From positions 4,596,001 through 4,660,000 of the forward strand of contig NZ_CP015401.2 in NCBI RefSeq assembly GCF_001688725.2: 64,000 nucleotides of DNA, in the 5' to 3' direction. The DNA comes from Bacteroides caecimuris. Its GTDB lineage: Bacteria; Bacteroidota; Bacteroidia; Bacteroidales; Bacteroidaceae. Positions 53,676 through 61,642 of the stretch are shown piece after piece. Position 1 is the first letter of the stretch, and each line of letters starts with the position of its first letter. Position numbers and translations under genes: made by a program. Under the pieces are notes generated by a model that was given only the letters and a program-made list of their open reading frames with translations, did no database searches and was not told the DNA's origin.

Positions 53676-56657
53676 ATGAAAAGGAATCTGCTGCTTTTTC
53701 TTCTTTCTGTTTGTTTCTTCCTTCCGGACTTTGCCGCGACGGGGCAGTATAATTTTATCCGTGTAGATGGTGGAAGCGGTCTTTCGAACAGTCATGTCAA
53801 GTCTATTATTCAAGATAGTTACGGTTTTATTTGGTTGGGTACCCGCAATGGACTTAACCGTTACGACGGAGTGTCGATGAAACTGTATAATTGCTATGAC
53901 GAGACTTTGCAACATGGCAATCAGGTCATATCCGCTCTTTTTGAAGATAATCACCGGCAGTTGTGGGTAGGCACGGACGATGGTGTTTATATTCAAGACC
54001 TTGCCACCGGGAAGTTTTCTTTTTTTGATGCCCGTACAGAGAGCGGAGAACAAATCAGATACAACTGGATTGAGGATATACTGGCAGATCATTCGGGCAA
54101 TATATGGGTGAATGCGCCCAATCAGGGAGTTTTCCGCTATCAGGTGGAGACGGGGAAGCTGTTCCGCTACATTCCTTGTCCCGGCAAAGATAAAAGCAAG
54201 GACTTTCCACAATCCATTTGTGTGGATAAAGACGGTACGGTTTGGGTCGGTACGTACGGAGCGGGAATCTATCGTTATAGTCCGGAACAGGATAAGTTTG
54301 TGGCGTATGCCACAGAGGCGCTTAAAGGAGATTTCATATTTACTCTGTGTGATTATGGCGATGAACTGATCGTCGGCGTGCATGAAGAAGAACTGAAACG
54401 GTTCAATAAGAAGACAGGGGAGGTGAGCGTGTTCCCTGTGCCGCAAGTGCATCGGAAGATTATTCGTTATGCCGTTTGCTTCGGAGACGAATTATGGGTG
54501 GGAACTCAAAATGGTGTTTATGTGATTGATGAGAAACAGAATAGTGTGCAACATATCCCTGCCGATGCCGGAGGAAAGTATGGGCTTGGAGATGCTATCG
54601 TGGATAAGATTTATCGCGATCGTGAAGGAGGAACCTGGATTTGTACGCAATTTGGAGGAGCCAGTTACCTACCCGTACGCTCGCTCGACTTTTCTGTTTA
54701 TCTTCCGGGAGCACCCGGTACGGTCTGCGGACGTCGCATCAGTGAATTGGCGGAAGGAAAAGACGGGACAGTGTGGATTAGTACGCAGGATGGCGGGGTT
54801 TGTTATTGGAATCCGAAGGCGCAGACTTTCGTAAAAGTTCCCGAGTCGCCGGACCGTCAGAATGTGTTAAGCTTGTTTGCTTCGGATGATTTAGTCGGGG
54901 CGGGTTACTTTAAAGGAGGTATTGATCTGATCATTACGGAGGCAGGCTCTTCCGCTTCTCCTTCGGTTTCTTCTTTTCCTTCGACTTCTTCTTCCGCTTT
55001 TTCATCTTTGACTTCTTCTACTGTATCTCCTGTTTCTCCTGTATCTGTTGCCTCCTCTGCCATTTCTACCACAAATATTTTCCGAGGGCAAGTGCATACA
55101 TTCTATCCCGCACAACTCGGCATCAGTGAAGGTTCGGTGTTTGCCCTTTACCGTGACCGTGGGGGAATCATCTGGCTGGGCGATGGTTGGAACATCTTCC
55201 GTTCGGTCGACAAAGGGCGGACTTTTGAGAAGATGGAACAATTCGGTTACGCTTATATGCGTGACATCCTCGAAGATAAATCCGGCAATATATGGGTTGC
55301 AACAATGGGTAATGGCATACTCCGGTATAATCCGCAGACGGATCAGATGGTCAAGTATCAATGTGTACCGGGAGACAGTACCTCTATCGGAACGAATGAA
55401 GTGACAGGCATAACGGAGGATAGCAAAGGTCTGCTCTGGTTTTCTACGGATCGGGGAGGGTTATTGTGTTTTAACCCCGAGACGGGCAGATTCCGGACAT
55501 ACACTAAAGCGAATGGTCTGCCGGACAACGTGACCTATAAAGTGGTGGAAGACGCACAACATCGCATCTGGTTCGGAACAGACCGTGGACTGGTTTGCCT
55601 TCATCCGGAAACAGACTGCCTGCAAATCTTTACCCGAGACGATGGGCTGCCTGATAATCAGTTTAATTATAAATCGGCTTTGGCTGCCTCTGATGGGACT
55701 ATTTGGATGGGAACTATCAACGGACTTGTCTCTTTTAATCCGCAGATTGTCCGCCGGAACACGTTTGTCCCCCCGGTCTACATCACCGGAATGTATGTAC
55801 AAGGGCGTGAAACTCCTTTCCCGGCAGATGGCGTGCAATTGCCTTACCGTTCTAATGTCGGCTTTGATTTCGTTGCTTTAAGTTATACATCGCCGGGCGC
55901 AAACCGCTATGCTTATAAAATGGAAGGTATAGATAACGACTGGAACTATACGTCTGCTGCACATACTGCGTCTTATGCCCAGCTTCCGCCGGGAGACTAT
56001 CTGTTTCGTGTGCGTGGCAGTAATAATGATGGTGTCTGGAATCAGGAAGAAGCCACTTTATCGGTACGTATTCTTCCACCCTGGTGGCGTACAGTGTGGG
56101 CGTACCTTATCTATATCATTGTTGTATCCGGTAGTTTTGTACTGTCTCTTCGTGCCTATCGCCGCCGTGAAGTGCAGAAGATACGTGAACAGCAATTATT
56201 GGCGGAACTGGCGCGTGAGCGCGAATCCCACCGTACGCATGAGATGTTTATTAATCAGATTACATACGGCGCCTGCACTCCGCAAGGGGATGCTATGTCA
56301 CGGGCAGACGAACAACTGATGTCTCAATTGATTGCCAAAGTACGTGAGAATCTTTCCGATGCCAACTATAATGTGGAAGCATTGGCTGCGGCTATGAATA
56401 TGTCCCGTTCCAGCCTTCACCGTAAGATTAAGGCACTGACCGACCTTTCTTCACTCGACTTTATCCGTATCATCCGACTAAAACATGCTGCGGAATTGTT
56501 GCAGGAGGGAGAACTGCGCATCAATGAAATTTGTGACAGGGTAGGGTTTCAGTCACCTTCTTACTTCGCTAAAGTATTTCAGAAACAATTTGGAGTTACT
56601 CCTACAGAGTTTGTACAGCAGAATAAGCAGAGAATGGCAGATAGTTCTTTCTCATAG
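53676..56657 (+). CDS. Membrane regulator: propeller sensor, Y_Y_Y domain, AraC-type HTH, no kinase
   Basis: 993 aa with a signal peptide (MKRNLLLFLLSVCFFLPDFA). Residues about 25-720 form two-component-regulator propeller repeats (SYGFIWLGTRNGLNRYD, GNIWVATMGNGILRYNP and others). About 725-800 is the Y_Y_Y domain (RYAYKMEGIDNDWNYT, LPPGDYLFRVRGSNNDG), then one membrane helix (about 808-825) and directly an AraC-type HTH (about 895-985: NVEALAAAMNMSRSSLHRKI, INEICDRVGFQSPSYFAKVF). The histidine-kinase, ATPase and receiver parts of hybrid two-component systems are absent. A Ser/Pro/Thr-rich insert interrupts the propeller at about 424-466. It probably senses a periplasmic sugar and controls the TonB receptor/GH36 genes. 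Confidence 0.9.
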   Translation: MKRNLLLFLLSVCFFLPDFAATGQYNFIRVDGGSGLSNSHVKSIIQDSYGFIWLGTRNGLNRYDGVSMKLYNCYDETLQHGNQVISALFEDNHRQLWVGTDDGVYIQDLATGKFSFFDARTESGEQIRYNWIEDILADHSGNIWVNAPNQGVFRYQVETGKLFRYIPCPGKDKSKDFPQSICVDKDGTVWVGTYGAGIYRYSPEQDKFVAYATEALKGDFIFTLCDYGDELIVGVHEEELKRFNKKTGEVSVFPVPQVHRKIIRYAVCFGDELWVGTQNGVYVIDEKQNSVQHIPADAGGKYGLGDAIVDKIYRDREGGTWICTQFGGASYLPVRSLDFSVYLPGAPGTVCGRRISELAEGKDGTVWISTQDGGVCYWNPKAQTFVKVPESPDRQNVLSLFASDDLVGAGYFKGGIDLIITEAGSSASPSVSSFPSTSSSAFSSLTSSTVSPVSPVSVASSAISTTNIFRGQVHTFYPAQLGISEGSVFALYRDRGGIIWLGDGWNIFRSVDKGRTFEKMEQFGYAYMRDILEDKSGNIWVATMGNGILRYNPQTDQMVKYQCVPGDSTSIGTNEVTGITEDSKGLLWFSTDRGGLLCFNPETGRFRTYTKANGLPDNVTYKVVEDAQHRIWFGTDRGLVCLHPETDCLQIFTRDDGLPDNQFNYKSALAASDGTIWMGTINGLVSFNPQIVRRNTFVPPVYITGMYVQGRETPFPADGVQLPYRSNVGFDFVALSYTSPGANRYAYKMEGIDNDWNYTSAAHTASYAQLPPGDYLFRVRGSNNDGVWNQEEATLSVRILPPWWRTVWAYLIYIIVVSGSFVLSLRAYRRREVQKIREQQLLAELARERESHRTHEMFINQITYGACTPQGDAMSRADEQLMSQLIAKVRENLSDANYNVEALAAAMNMSRSSLHRKIKALTDLSSLDFIRIIRLKHAAELLQEGELRINEICDRVGFQSPSYFAKVFQKQFGVTPTEFVQQNKQRMADSSFS

Positions 56658-56732
56658 TGTCCTTGTCAGTCCATCTGTAACAAGAATAAAGAAACAACTA
56701 GTCAACAATTACCGGAGAAGTACAGATTCTCT

Positions 56733-56868
56733 TTGTCCCATATATTGTGGGAAAGTATTCCCTACTAATTGGGAAAATATTCCCTATTAACTGGGAAAAT
56801 ATTCCCTTATTTTGTGGGAACAAATTCCCATAATATGAGGGAATACTTTCCCGCATATTATGGGACAA
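56733..56868. repeat. Palindromic tandem array (core GGGAAnnnnTTCCC)
   Basis: TTGTCCCATA (56733-56742) and TATGGGACAA (56859-56868) close the array as a perfect 10-bp inverted repeat. Inside are five units of 22-24 bp, each with a palindromic core: GGGAAAGTATTCCC, GGGAAAATATTCCC twice, GGGAACAAATTCCC and GGGAATACTTTCCC. The first and fifth cores are inverted copies of each other. The layout is the same as the array at 13887-13972, but with a different core sequence. Confidence 0.75.
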
Positions 56869-56920
56869 TCGGAACTAGTTTATCTTCAACCGTGAAAAAG
56901 GGGAGAAAGATAGTAGTTGA

Positions 56921-57100
56921 CTATGAGAAATACCTTGAAATACTATGAGAATAAGGTGGATTTTAAGCTAAAATACGGGCAAACTTATGAGAAATGCCAT
57001 GTTTGAAAGTATTTCTCATAAGCTATTTGCTTGATTATTTGTTGTTTATCAGTCATCAATGAGAATATGAGAAATGAAATTTGAAATCTTCTCTAGTAGG
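56921..57100 (+). repeat. ATGAGAAAT-rich intergenic repeat, copy C
   Basis: CTATGAGAAATACCTTGAAA opens it, then ACTATGAGAATAAGGTGGAT, then TATGAGAAATGCCATGTTTG facing GAAAGTATTTCTCATA, then ATGAGAATATGAGAAATGAA and AATCTTCTCTAGTAGG. Order, spacing and most bases match copy B at 14107-14279. The rest of the 720-bp gap (56658-57377) holds the array at 56733-56868, a terminator-like hairpin and the rnhB promoter; no gene is seen. Confidence 0.8.
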
Positions 57101-57308
57101 AGGGAGGACAGTTTGAGATACTTTATCTGCAACGTATCTGCTACAGGTGTCTGCCACACTCCAACTGTTTATTAACTAGCGCATTACACGCGTTTCGTTG
57201 CAGGTGGCAGATGTTTTTATGTTTTTTCAACTTTATGGTAGGCATTGATTGTAATGGCAGGGCTTGCCGTTATTTGGAATTTATTCTAAAAAGCAGGAAA
57301 GAAGTAAG

Positions 57309-57338
57309 AAAAAGGAGACAAAACAGATCTCCTTTTTT
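57309..57338 (+). terminator. Terminator-like hairpin before rnhB
   Basis: AAAAGGAGA pairs with TCTCCTTTT around ACAAAACAGA-type loop, followed by further T. It would stop read-through from upstream before the rnhB promoter. Confidence 0.5.
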
Positions 57339-57347
57339 AATTTGAAT

Positions 57348-57355
57348 TACCTTTG
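57348..57355 (+). promoter_or_regulatory. -7 element of rnhB
   Basis: TACCTTTG followed by CG, 23 nt before the ATG at 57378. It sets the start at 57378 rather than at the in-frame ATG of 57264. Confidence 0.55.
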
Positions 57356-57377
57356 CGTCAAAATAGAATTGATAAAT

Positions 57378-57980
57378 ATGTTATTACCTTACTTAAATGA
57401 GAATCTGATTGAAGCCGGATGTGATGAAGCTGGCCGTGGATGTTTGGCGGGAGCGGTATACGCTGCTGCAGTTATTCTTCCGAAGGATTTTAAGAATGAA
57501 CTGTTGAATGATTCCAAGCAACTGACGGAAAAGCAACGTTATGCACTGCGTGAGGTAATAGAAAAGGAAGCCATAGCCTGGGCAGTCGGCATCGTGTCAC
57601 CGGAGGAAATTGATGAAATAAATATCCTGCGGGCTTCTTTCCTGGCCATGCATCGTGCAGTGGATCAACTGTCTACCCGCCCGCAACATTTACTAATCGA
57701 CGGAAACCGTTTCACTAAATATCCCGGCATCCCTCATACCACAGTAGTGAAAGGCGACGGGAAATATCTTTCAATAGCTGCGGCTTCTATTTTAGCCAAG
57801 ACATACAGAGACGATTATATGAACCGTCTTCACGATGAGTTCCCTTATTATGATTGGGATCGTAACAAAGGCTACCCAACTAAAAAACATCGCGCTGCCA
57901 TTGCTGAACGTGGAACCACCCCTTATCATCGAATGACGTTCAATCTATTAGGAGATGGACAGCTGACTTTAAACTTCTAA
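57378..57980 (+). CDS. rnhB: Ribonuclease HII
   Basis: 200 aa from ATG 57378 ([20 protein letters not shown]). [20 protein letters not shown] holds the DEAGRG catalytic motif; [20 protein letters not shown] (third Asp), [26 protein letters not shown] (fourth acidic residue) and [18 protein letters not shown] complete the family pattern. It removes ribonucleotides from DNA duplexes. Upstream in-frame codons lack family similarity and lie before the promoter. Confidence 0.96.
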   Translation: MLLPYLNENLIEAGCDEAGRGCLAGAVYAAAVILPKDFKNELLNDSKQLTEKQRYALREVIEKEAIAWAVGIVSPEEIDEINILRASFLAMHRAVDQLSTRPQHLLIDGNRFTKYPGIPHTTVVKGDGKYLSIAAASILAKTYRDDYMNRLHDEFPYYDWDRNKGYPTKKHRAAIAERGTTPYHRMTFNLLGDGQLTLNF

Positions 57981-58118
57981 AGTTGCTTTATTTCATTTAG
58001 TAAAACATTATACATTTTTTTGCATAATAAGCACGAATTTGTTAGGGATAACCTTGAATTTACTCTGTTTAGGCTAAAAAAGTGTTGCTTAGTGCTTTTA
58101 TTTGTTATTGGAATGCTA

Positions 58119-58126
58119 TATCTTTG
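58119..58126 (+). promoter_or_regulatory. -7 element of the DUF5723 gene
   Basis: TATCTTTG followed by C, 34 nt before the ATG at 58160. Confidence 0.55.
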
Positions 58127-58159
58127 CAAACAATAATAAGAATTAAAAAGTTTAAAATC

Positions 58160-59701
58160 ATGGCAACGAACAAACTATTATGGTCTTCTAAAATCATTGG
58201 GGTGTTTTTTATGATGTTGGTTTGCACTCTTTCTGCAAATGCACAGTTTTTACGTACTTCTTATTTCATGGAAGGTGCCCATTATCGTCAACAACTGAAT
58301 CCGGCTTTAACACCGACGAAGGGTTATTTCAACCTTCCGGTGATCGGTGCTGTCAATGCAACTGTCAGTTCTACTTCATTGGGTTATCAAGATATCATCG
58401 ATATCATTGATAATGGTGACGATTTCTATACTAAACCGGATTTTATGAACCGTCTGAAAGATAACAATAAGCTGAATGTGAATTTCAGTACGGAAATTCT
58501 CTCTGCAGGATGGTATAAAGGTAAAAACTTCTGGTCATTCAATATTGGTCTGCGTACAGATATCGGTGCTAACTTGACTAAGAATATGTTTACCTTCTTG
58601 AATGAGATGGAAACAATTGAAGAAAATTGGAGAAATAGCAACTATGATATTAGTGGTCAGCGATTGAACATTAATGCTTATACAGAAGTCGGTTTAGGAC
58701 TTTCACGCCAGATTAACAATCGTTTGACTGTTGGTGCTAGAGTGAAAGCATTATTGGGTATTGGCAACATGGAGTTGAAACTTAATAAAGTTGCGATGAA
58801 TGCTAATTTGCCTACTGACCAACAAATCAATCAATGGTCAAGTGAGAGTTATTGGAATTCTATGACTCCTTCACAAGCACTACAAGCAGCACAGGAATTA
58901 AAGGATAAGTTTAATAATTATCATGCAAACTTGACTGTTGGCGCTGAACTGAAAAGTTCTTTCAAAGGTTTGGAATTGAAAGAAGAAGAAGGTAAAGATT
59001 ATGTAACAGATTTCGACTTTGACAGTGGTAAATTGGGCATTGCAGGTTATGGCTTTGGTATTGACTTAGGAGCTTCTTATAAAATACTGGATAATCTGAC
59101 AGTGTCTGCCTCTGTTCTTGACTTAGGTTTTATTTCTTGGTCGAAATCAAGCACAAAAATTGCGTCTGCTAACCCGGATCCGATTGATATTAAAGGAAGT
59201 ACCTATGCAAGTATGGTTAATCCGAATAATCCGAATACTGTTATGAACGCTGTAAATCAGTTGCAGAATGACGCTCAAGGATATATGGACCGTGTAACAA
59301 ATGGTGATGTACTTGACTATGACATGTTGCAACTCGAAGTAAGCGATGCTAAAGAATCTCGTAAATCTCGTCTTGCTTCTACCCTAGTATTAGGTGCAGA
59401 ATATGGATTCTTCAATAACAAATTAGCAGTGGGTGTATTGTCAACCACTCGTTTTGTACAGCCTGATGCTCTTACAGAATTAACATTCTCTGCAAACTAC
59501 CGTCCGAAAAGCTGGTTCAATGTAGCACTTAGTTACTCAGCTATCCAGTCAGCCGGTAAATCTTTCGGTCTGGGTCTGAAATTAGGTCCTCTGTTTGTCG
59601 GAACTGACTATATGTTCTTAGGCAAGAACTCTAACTCTGTTAACGGATTCGTTGGAGTTTCTATTCCGTTGGGCGGAAGAAAAGCAAGTAAAGAAGGATA
59701 A
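58160..59701 (+). CDS. DUF5723-type outer-membrane barrel protein
   Basis: 513 aa from ATG 58160, with a signal peptide (MATNKLLWSSKIIGVFFMMLVCTLSANAQ). The mature part is made of repeated short amphipathic strands (RLNINAYTEVGLGLSRQIN, LGAEYGFFNNKLAVGVL, FVGTDYMFLGKNSNSVNGFVGVSIPLG), with family features YFMEGAHYRQQLNPALTP near the N-terminus and a Gly-rich C-terminal strand. Likely an outer-membrane barrel related to the PorV/FadL-like DUF5723 group; function unknown. It is a single-gene unit ended by a strong terminator. Confidence 0.82.
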   Translation: MATNKLLWSSKIIGVFFMMLVCTLSANAQFLRTSYFMEGAHYRQQLNPALTPTKGYFNLPVIGAVNATVSSTSLGYQDIIDIIDNGDDFYTKPDFMNRLKDNNKLNVNFSTEILSAGWYKGKNFWSFNIGLRTDIGANLTKNMFTFLNEMETIEENWRNSNYDISGQRLNINAYTEVGLGLSRQINNRLTVGARVKALLGIGNMELKLNKVAMNANLPTDQQINQWSSESYWNSMTPSQALQAAQELKDKFNNYHANLTVGAELKSSFKGLELKEEEGKDYVTDFDFDSGKLGIAGYGFGIDLGASYKILDNLTVSASVLDLGFISWSKSSTKIASANPDPIDIKGSTYASMVNPNNPNTVMNAVNQLQNDAQGYMDRVTNGDVLDYDMLQLEVSDAKESRKSRLASTLVLGAEYGFFNNKLAVGVLSTTRFVQPDALTELTFSANYRPKSWFNVALSYSAIQSAGKSFGLGLKLGPLFVGTDYMFLGKNSNSVNGFVGVSIPLGGRKASKEG

Positions 59702-59768
59702 GATATTTTAATTTCTCTCTAAACATTCTCTTTTAATTAACTCTCTATTGGGATAAAACGTATTATTC

Positions 59769-59804
59769 AAGAGGACGCCGAAAATCGGTGTCCTCTTATT
59801 TTTT
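59769..59804 (+). terminator. Terminator of the DUF5723 gene
   Basis: AAGAGGACGCCGA pairs with TCGGTGTCCTCTT (one GU pair) with a 3-nt loop, followed by ATTTTTT. Confidence 0.85.
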
Positions 59805-59911
59805 AGTAGATTCTGCATGAGACGGTTAATTAAACGATACCCAAGGCAAACAGTAGGAAGTGCCTTATCAAAAGTTTACTCATATCTATATGATTATGAG
59901 TCAATTTGAAA

Positions 59912-59955
59912 ATAGCAGCAAGCTACTTTGGTAAGTAAGAACGACCTGCTGCTAT
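59912..59955 (-). terminator. Inverted repeat after the Rpn-family gene
   Basis: ATAGCAGCA (59912-59920) and TGCTGCTAT (59947-59955) pair perfectly; read on the minus strand the stem is followed by TTTTC. It lies 41 bp beyond the stop of the minus-strand gene. Confidence 0.5.
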
Positions 59956-59995
59956 CTTTATAATGTTTGTATCTTTATCAAAAGAGAATAATATA

Positions 59996-61060
59996 TTAAT
60001 CGATATATTGTTTGATTTGTTCCACTGGTATTGATAATTGTTCGGATATCTCTTCAACCGATGTCCCATTGTTACAGAGCATTTTAACCATTGAACGAAT
60101 CACTTGCTCTTTCTGCTCAATTACCTGCTCTTTCTGCTCAATCACTTGTTCTTTCTGCTCAATCACTTGTTCTTTCTGCTCAATCACTTGTTCTTTCTGC
60201 TCAATCACTTGTTCTTTCTGCTCAATCACTTGTTCCTTCTGCTCAATCACTTGCTCTTTCTGCTCAATCACTTGCTCTTTCTGCTCAATTTCCTTATTCT
60301 TCATCATAATTGTCGTATCCCTGTCCTCTATTTCAGAAAGAATCTCATCTTCTATCTCCATGGCACGACGTACGTTGGGTGCGGCGGCAGCTTTCAGCAG
60401 GCGGTGGACAACACACTTCACCTCATCATCAAGATGCTCATCATTAATTTCCAGATAGTGTTCGCTATCAGCCTGACGATATTCCTGGTCGAATACACTC
60501 AACAGACGTTCGAGGCGGTTGCGGGTTCGTCCGGTGAGGAAAGGAATCTGTACGATGATACTGTCGTGAGTCAGGCTCTCGATGAAGGGGTCGGGAGCAG
60601 GAAGAGGATTGTCGTCATAATCCAGATAGCGGCGGCGTACGTAAACCACCGGTTCGGTAAGGTCACCCAAGGGATGTCCCAGGATGTAGATAGAGATAAT
60701 GGGCAAACCATACGTACGCCTTTGCCCATACTCGTTCTTTTTTTCGACAATGTTCTCCTTGTCGAGATACTGAGTGCCTAAATACTGGCGGAAGCGCAAG
60801 GTTTCGGTGATGAGCCAAGTCTTTTGCAGTTCGATAAGGACAAGGTGTTCGGATCCGTCGTCCTCACGAATCTTTGCTGAGAAGTCTATACGGAAGAGTG
60901 AGATGCGAGTCTGTTCCATGGAAGTATACTCGTGGCGGCGCATTTCAAGGTCTATGATTTCCTTTTTGAGCAATGCGGAAAGTAATATCTTGGCGACTTT
61001 CTTGTCTTCCATCAAGAACTTGAAGACAGCATCGTAAATGGGATTGGCGATGATAGTCAT
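59996..61060 (-). CDS. Rpn-family (PD-(D/E)XK) nuclease/putative transposase with heptad tandem repeat
   Basis: 354 aa. The N-terminal domain (about 1-240) starts MTIIANPIYDAVFKFLMEDK and holds RIDFSAKI and LVLIELQKTW, the Asp and ExQ/K residues of the PD-(D/E)XK fold, with FRQYLGTQYL and LPIISIYILGHPLGD as further family blocks. Residues about 253-316 are nine tandem copies of EQKEQVI, a perfect heptad that predicts a long coiled coil. The C-terminal EEISEQLSIPVEQIKQYI is a family tail. The group includes RpnA-like recombination-promoting nucleases and is much copied in Bacteroides. It has its own -7 element (RC of 61085-61092). Confidence 0.88.
   Translation of the reverse strand: MTIIANPIYDAVFKFLMEDKKVAKILLSALLKKEIIDLEMRRHEYTSMEQTRISLFRIDFSAKIREDDGSEHLVLIELQKTWLITETLRFRQYLGTQYLDKENIVEKKNEYGQRRTYGLPIISIYILGHPLGDLTEPVVYVRRRYLDYDDNPLPAPDPFIESLTHDSIIVQIPFLTGRTRNRLERLLSVFDQEYRQADSEHYLEINDEHLDDEVKCVVHRLLKAAAAPNVRRAMEIEDEILSEIEDRDTTIMMKNKEIEQKEQVIEQKEQVIEQKEQVIEQKEQVIEQKEQVIEQKEQVIEQKEQVIEQKEQVIEQKEQVIRSMVKMLCNNGTSVEEISEQLSIPVEQIKQYID
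60109..60297 (-). repeat. Nine-copy 21-bp tandem repeat inside the Rpn-family gene
   Basis: Plus-strand unit TTCTGCTCAATCACTTGTTC (plus one base) occurs nine times with only a few silent changes (TTGTTC/TTGCTC/CTGCTC). Being a multiple of three, gain or loss of units keeps the frame and changes coiled-coil length by one heptad. High identity suggests recent expansion by slippage or recombination. Confidence 0.9.
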
Positions 61061-61084
61061 ATTGCTTATAGTTTAATAATTAAG

Positions 61085-61092
61085 CAAATATA
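61085..61092 (-). promoter_or_regulatory. -7 element of the Rpn-family gene
   Basis: Reverse complement TATATTTG, 25 nt upstream of the ATG at 61060. The gene therefore does not need the invertible promoter at 61336-61365. Confidence 0.5.
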
Positions 61093-61304
61093 CTTCTTTT
61101 ATTTGATTAATGAGAGGGTGGAAAGGTTAAATTCTCCTATCAGAAAGGAATTAGGACATTCTAAGTTACAGCGATTGATTCCTTAATATTTTAGGATTAA
61201 AGAAGTATCAGCTTTGTTTAAAACTACTATTTGAACTCTGAACTCATCCATTTTAAGTACAGTCCTGAATAAACTTTTGGTGCGTTTGTTTTACATTTTT
61301 TATT

Positions 61305-61507
61305 CCTCTCTTGGTAAGAGAAGTAGTCTTTGCTGCAAATGTATACAAAATACGTATAAAAACAACTTTAAACAGAAATTAATTTGTCTTTATCGTTGTT
61401 TTTAACACTAAAATGCGCATTTTGTGATTATCTGTGCAGTTTTCTTTTCTCATTTTCATCTATTTAGAGATATACTCTTACCTCGATCTTTCTCTTACCA
61501 AGAGAGG
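61305..61507. promoter_or_regulatory. Putative invertible promoter segment (phase switch)
   Basis: CCTCTCTTGGTAAGAGAA (61305-61322) and TTCTCTTACCAAGAGAGG (61490-61507) are a perfect 18-bp inverted repeat enclosing 167 bp. Inside is one consensus Bacteroides promoter on the minus strand: GTTG (RC 61363-61366), 19 nt, TACATTTG (RC 61336-61343). It now points left, away from the fimbrial genes. Inversion would move the start point to about 61484, reading right into 61643. Invertible promoters of this size flanked by short inverted repeats are well known for Bacteroides capsule and fimbrial loci. No recombinase gene lies in the window. The remainder of the 582-bp gap 61061-61642 holds no gene that I can support. 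Confidence 0.65.
61336..61366 (-). promoter_or_regulatory. Promoter inside the invertible segment, OFF orientation
   Basis: On the minus strand GTTG-N19-TACATTTG. Transcription would start near 61328 and leave the segment through the left repeat, toward the Rpn-family gene. Confidence 0.6.
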
Positions 61508-61642
61508 TATTGAAAATGAGTAGAAATGACAGCCTAAAATCAAAAAAATATAGCCTATGTACATACTTATTGTAATATAAAACATCAATCGAAAGAATAC
61601 CGATTAACGACGAATAATCAAGAATAATAATGTAAATAAGAC

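Noticed and set aside
60109..60297. Regular 21-bp repeats considered as a CRISPR array
   Set aside because: The copies are contiguous with no unique spacers and are in frame within a coding gene.
60104..60781. Plus-strand frame rich in Leu/Phe repeats (LFLLNHL) opposite the Rpn-family gene
   Set aside because: It is the reverse reading of the 21-bp coiled-coil repeat and the nuclease domain; the minus-strand frame carries the PD-(D/E)XK residues.
61061..61304. The OFF-state promoter as the main promoter of the Rpn-family gene
   Set aside because: The gene has its own TATATTTG element 25 nt before its start, so dependence on the invertible promoter is not needed, though read-through remains possible.
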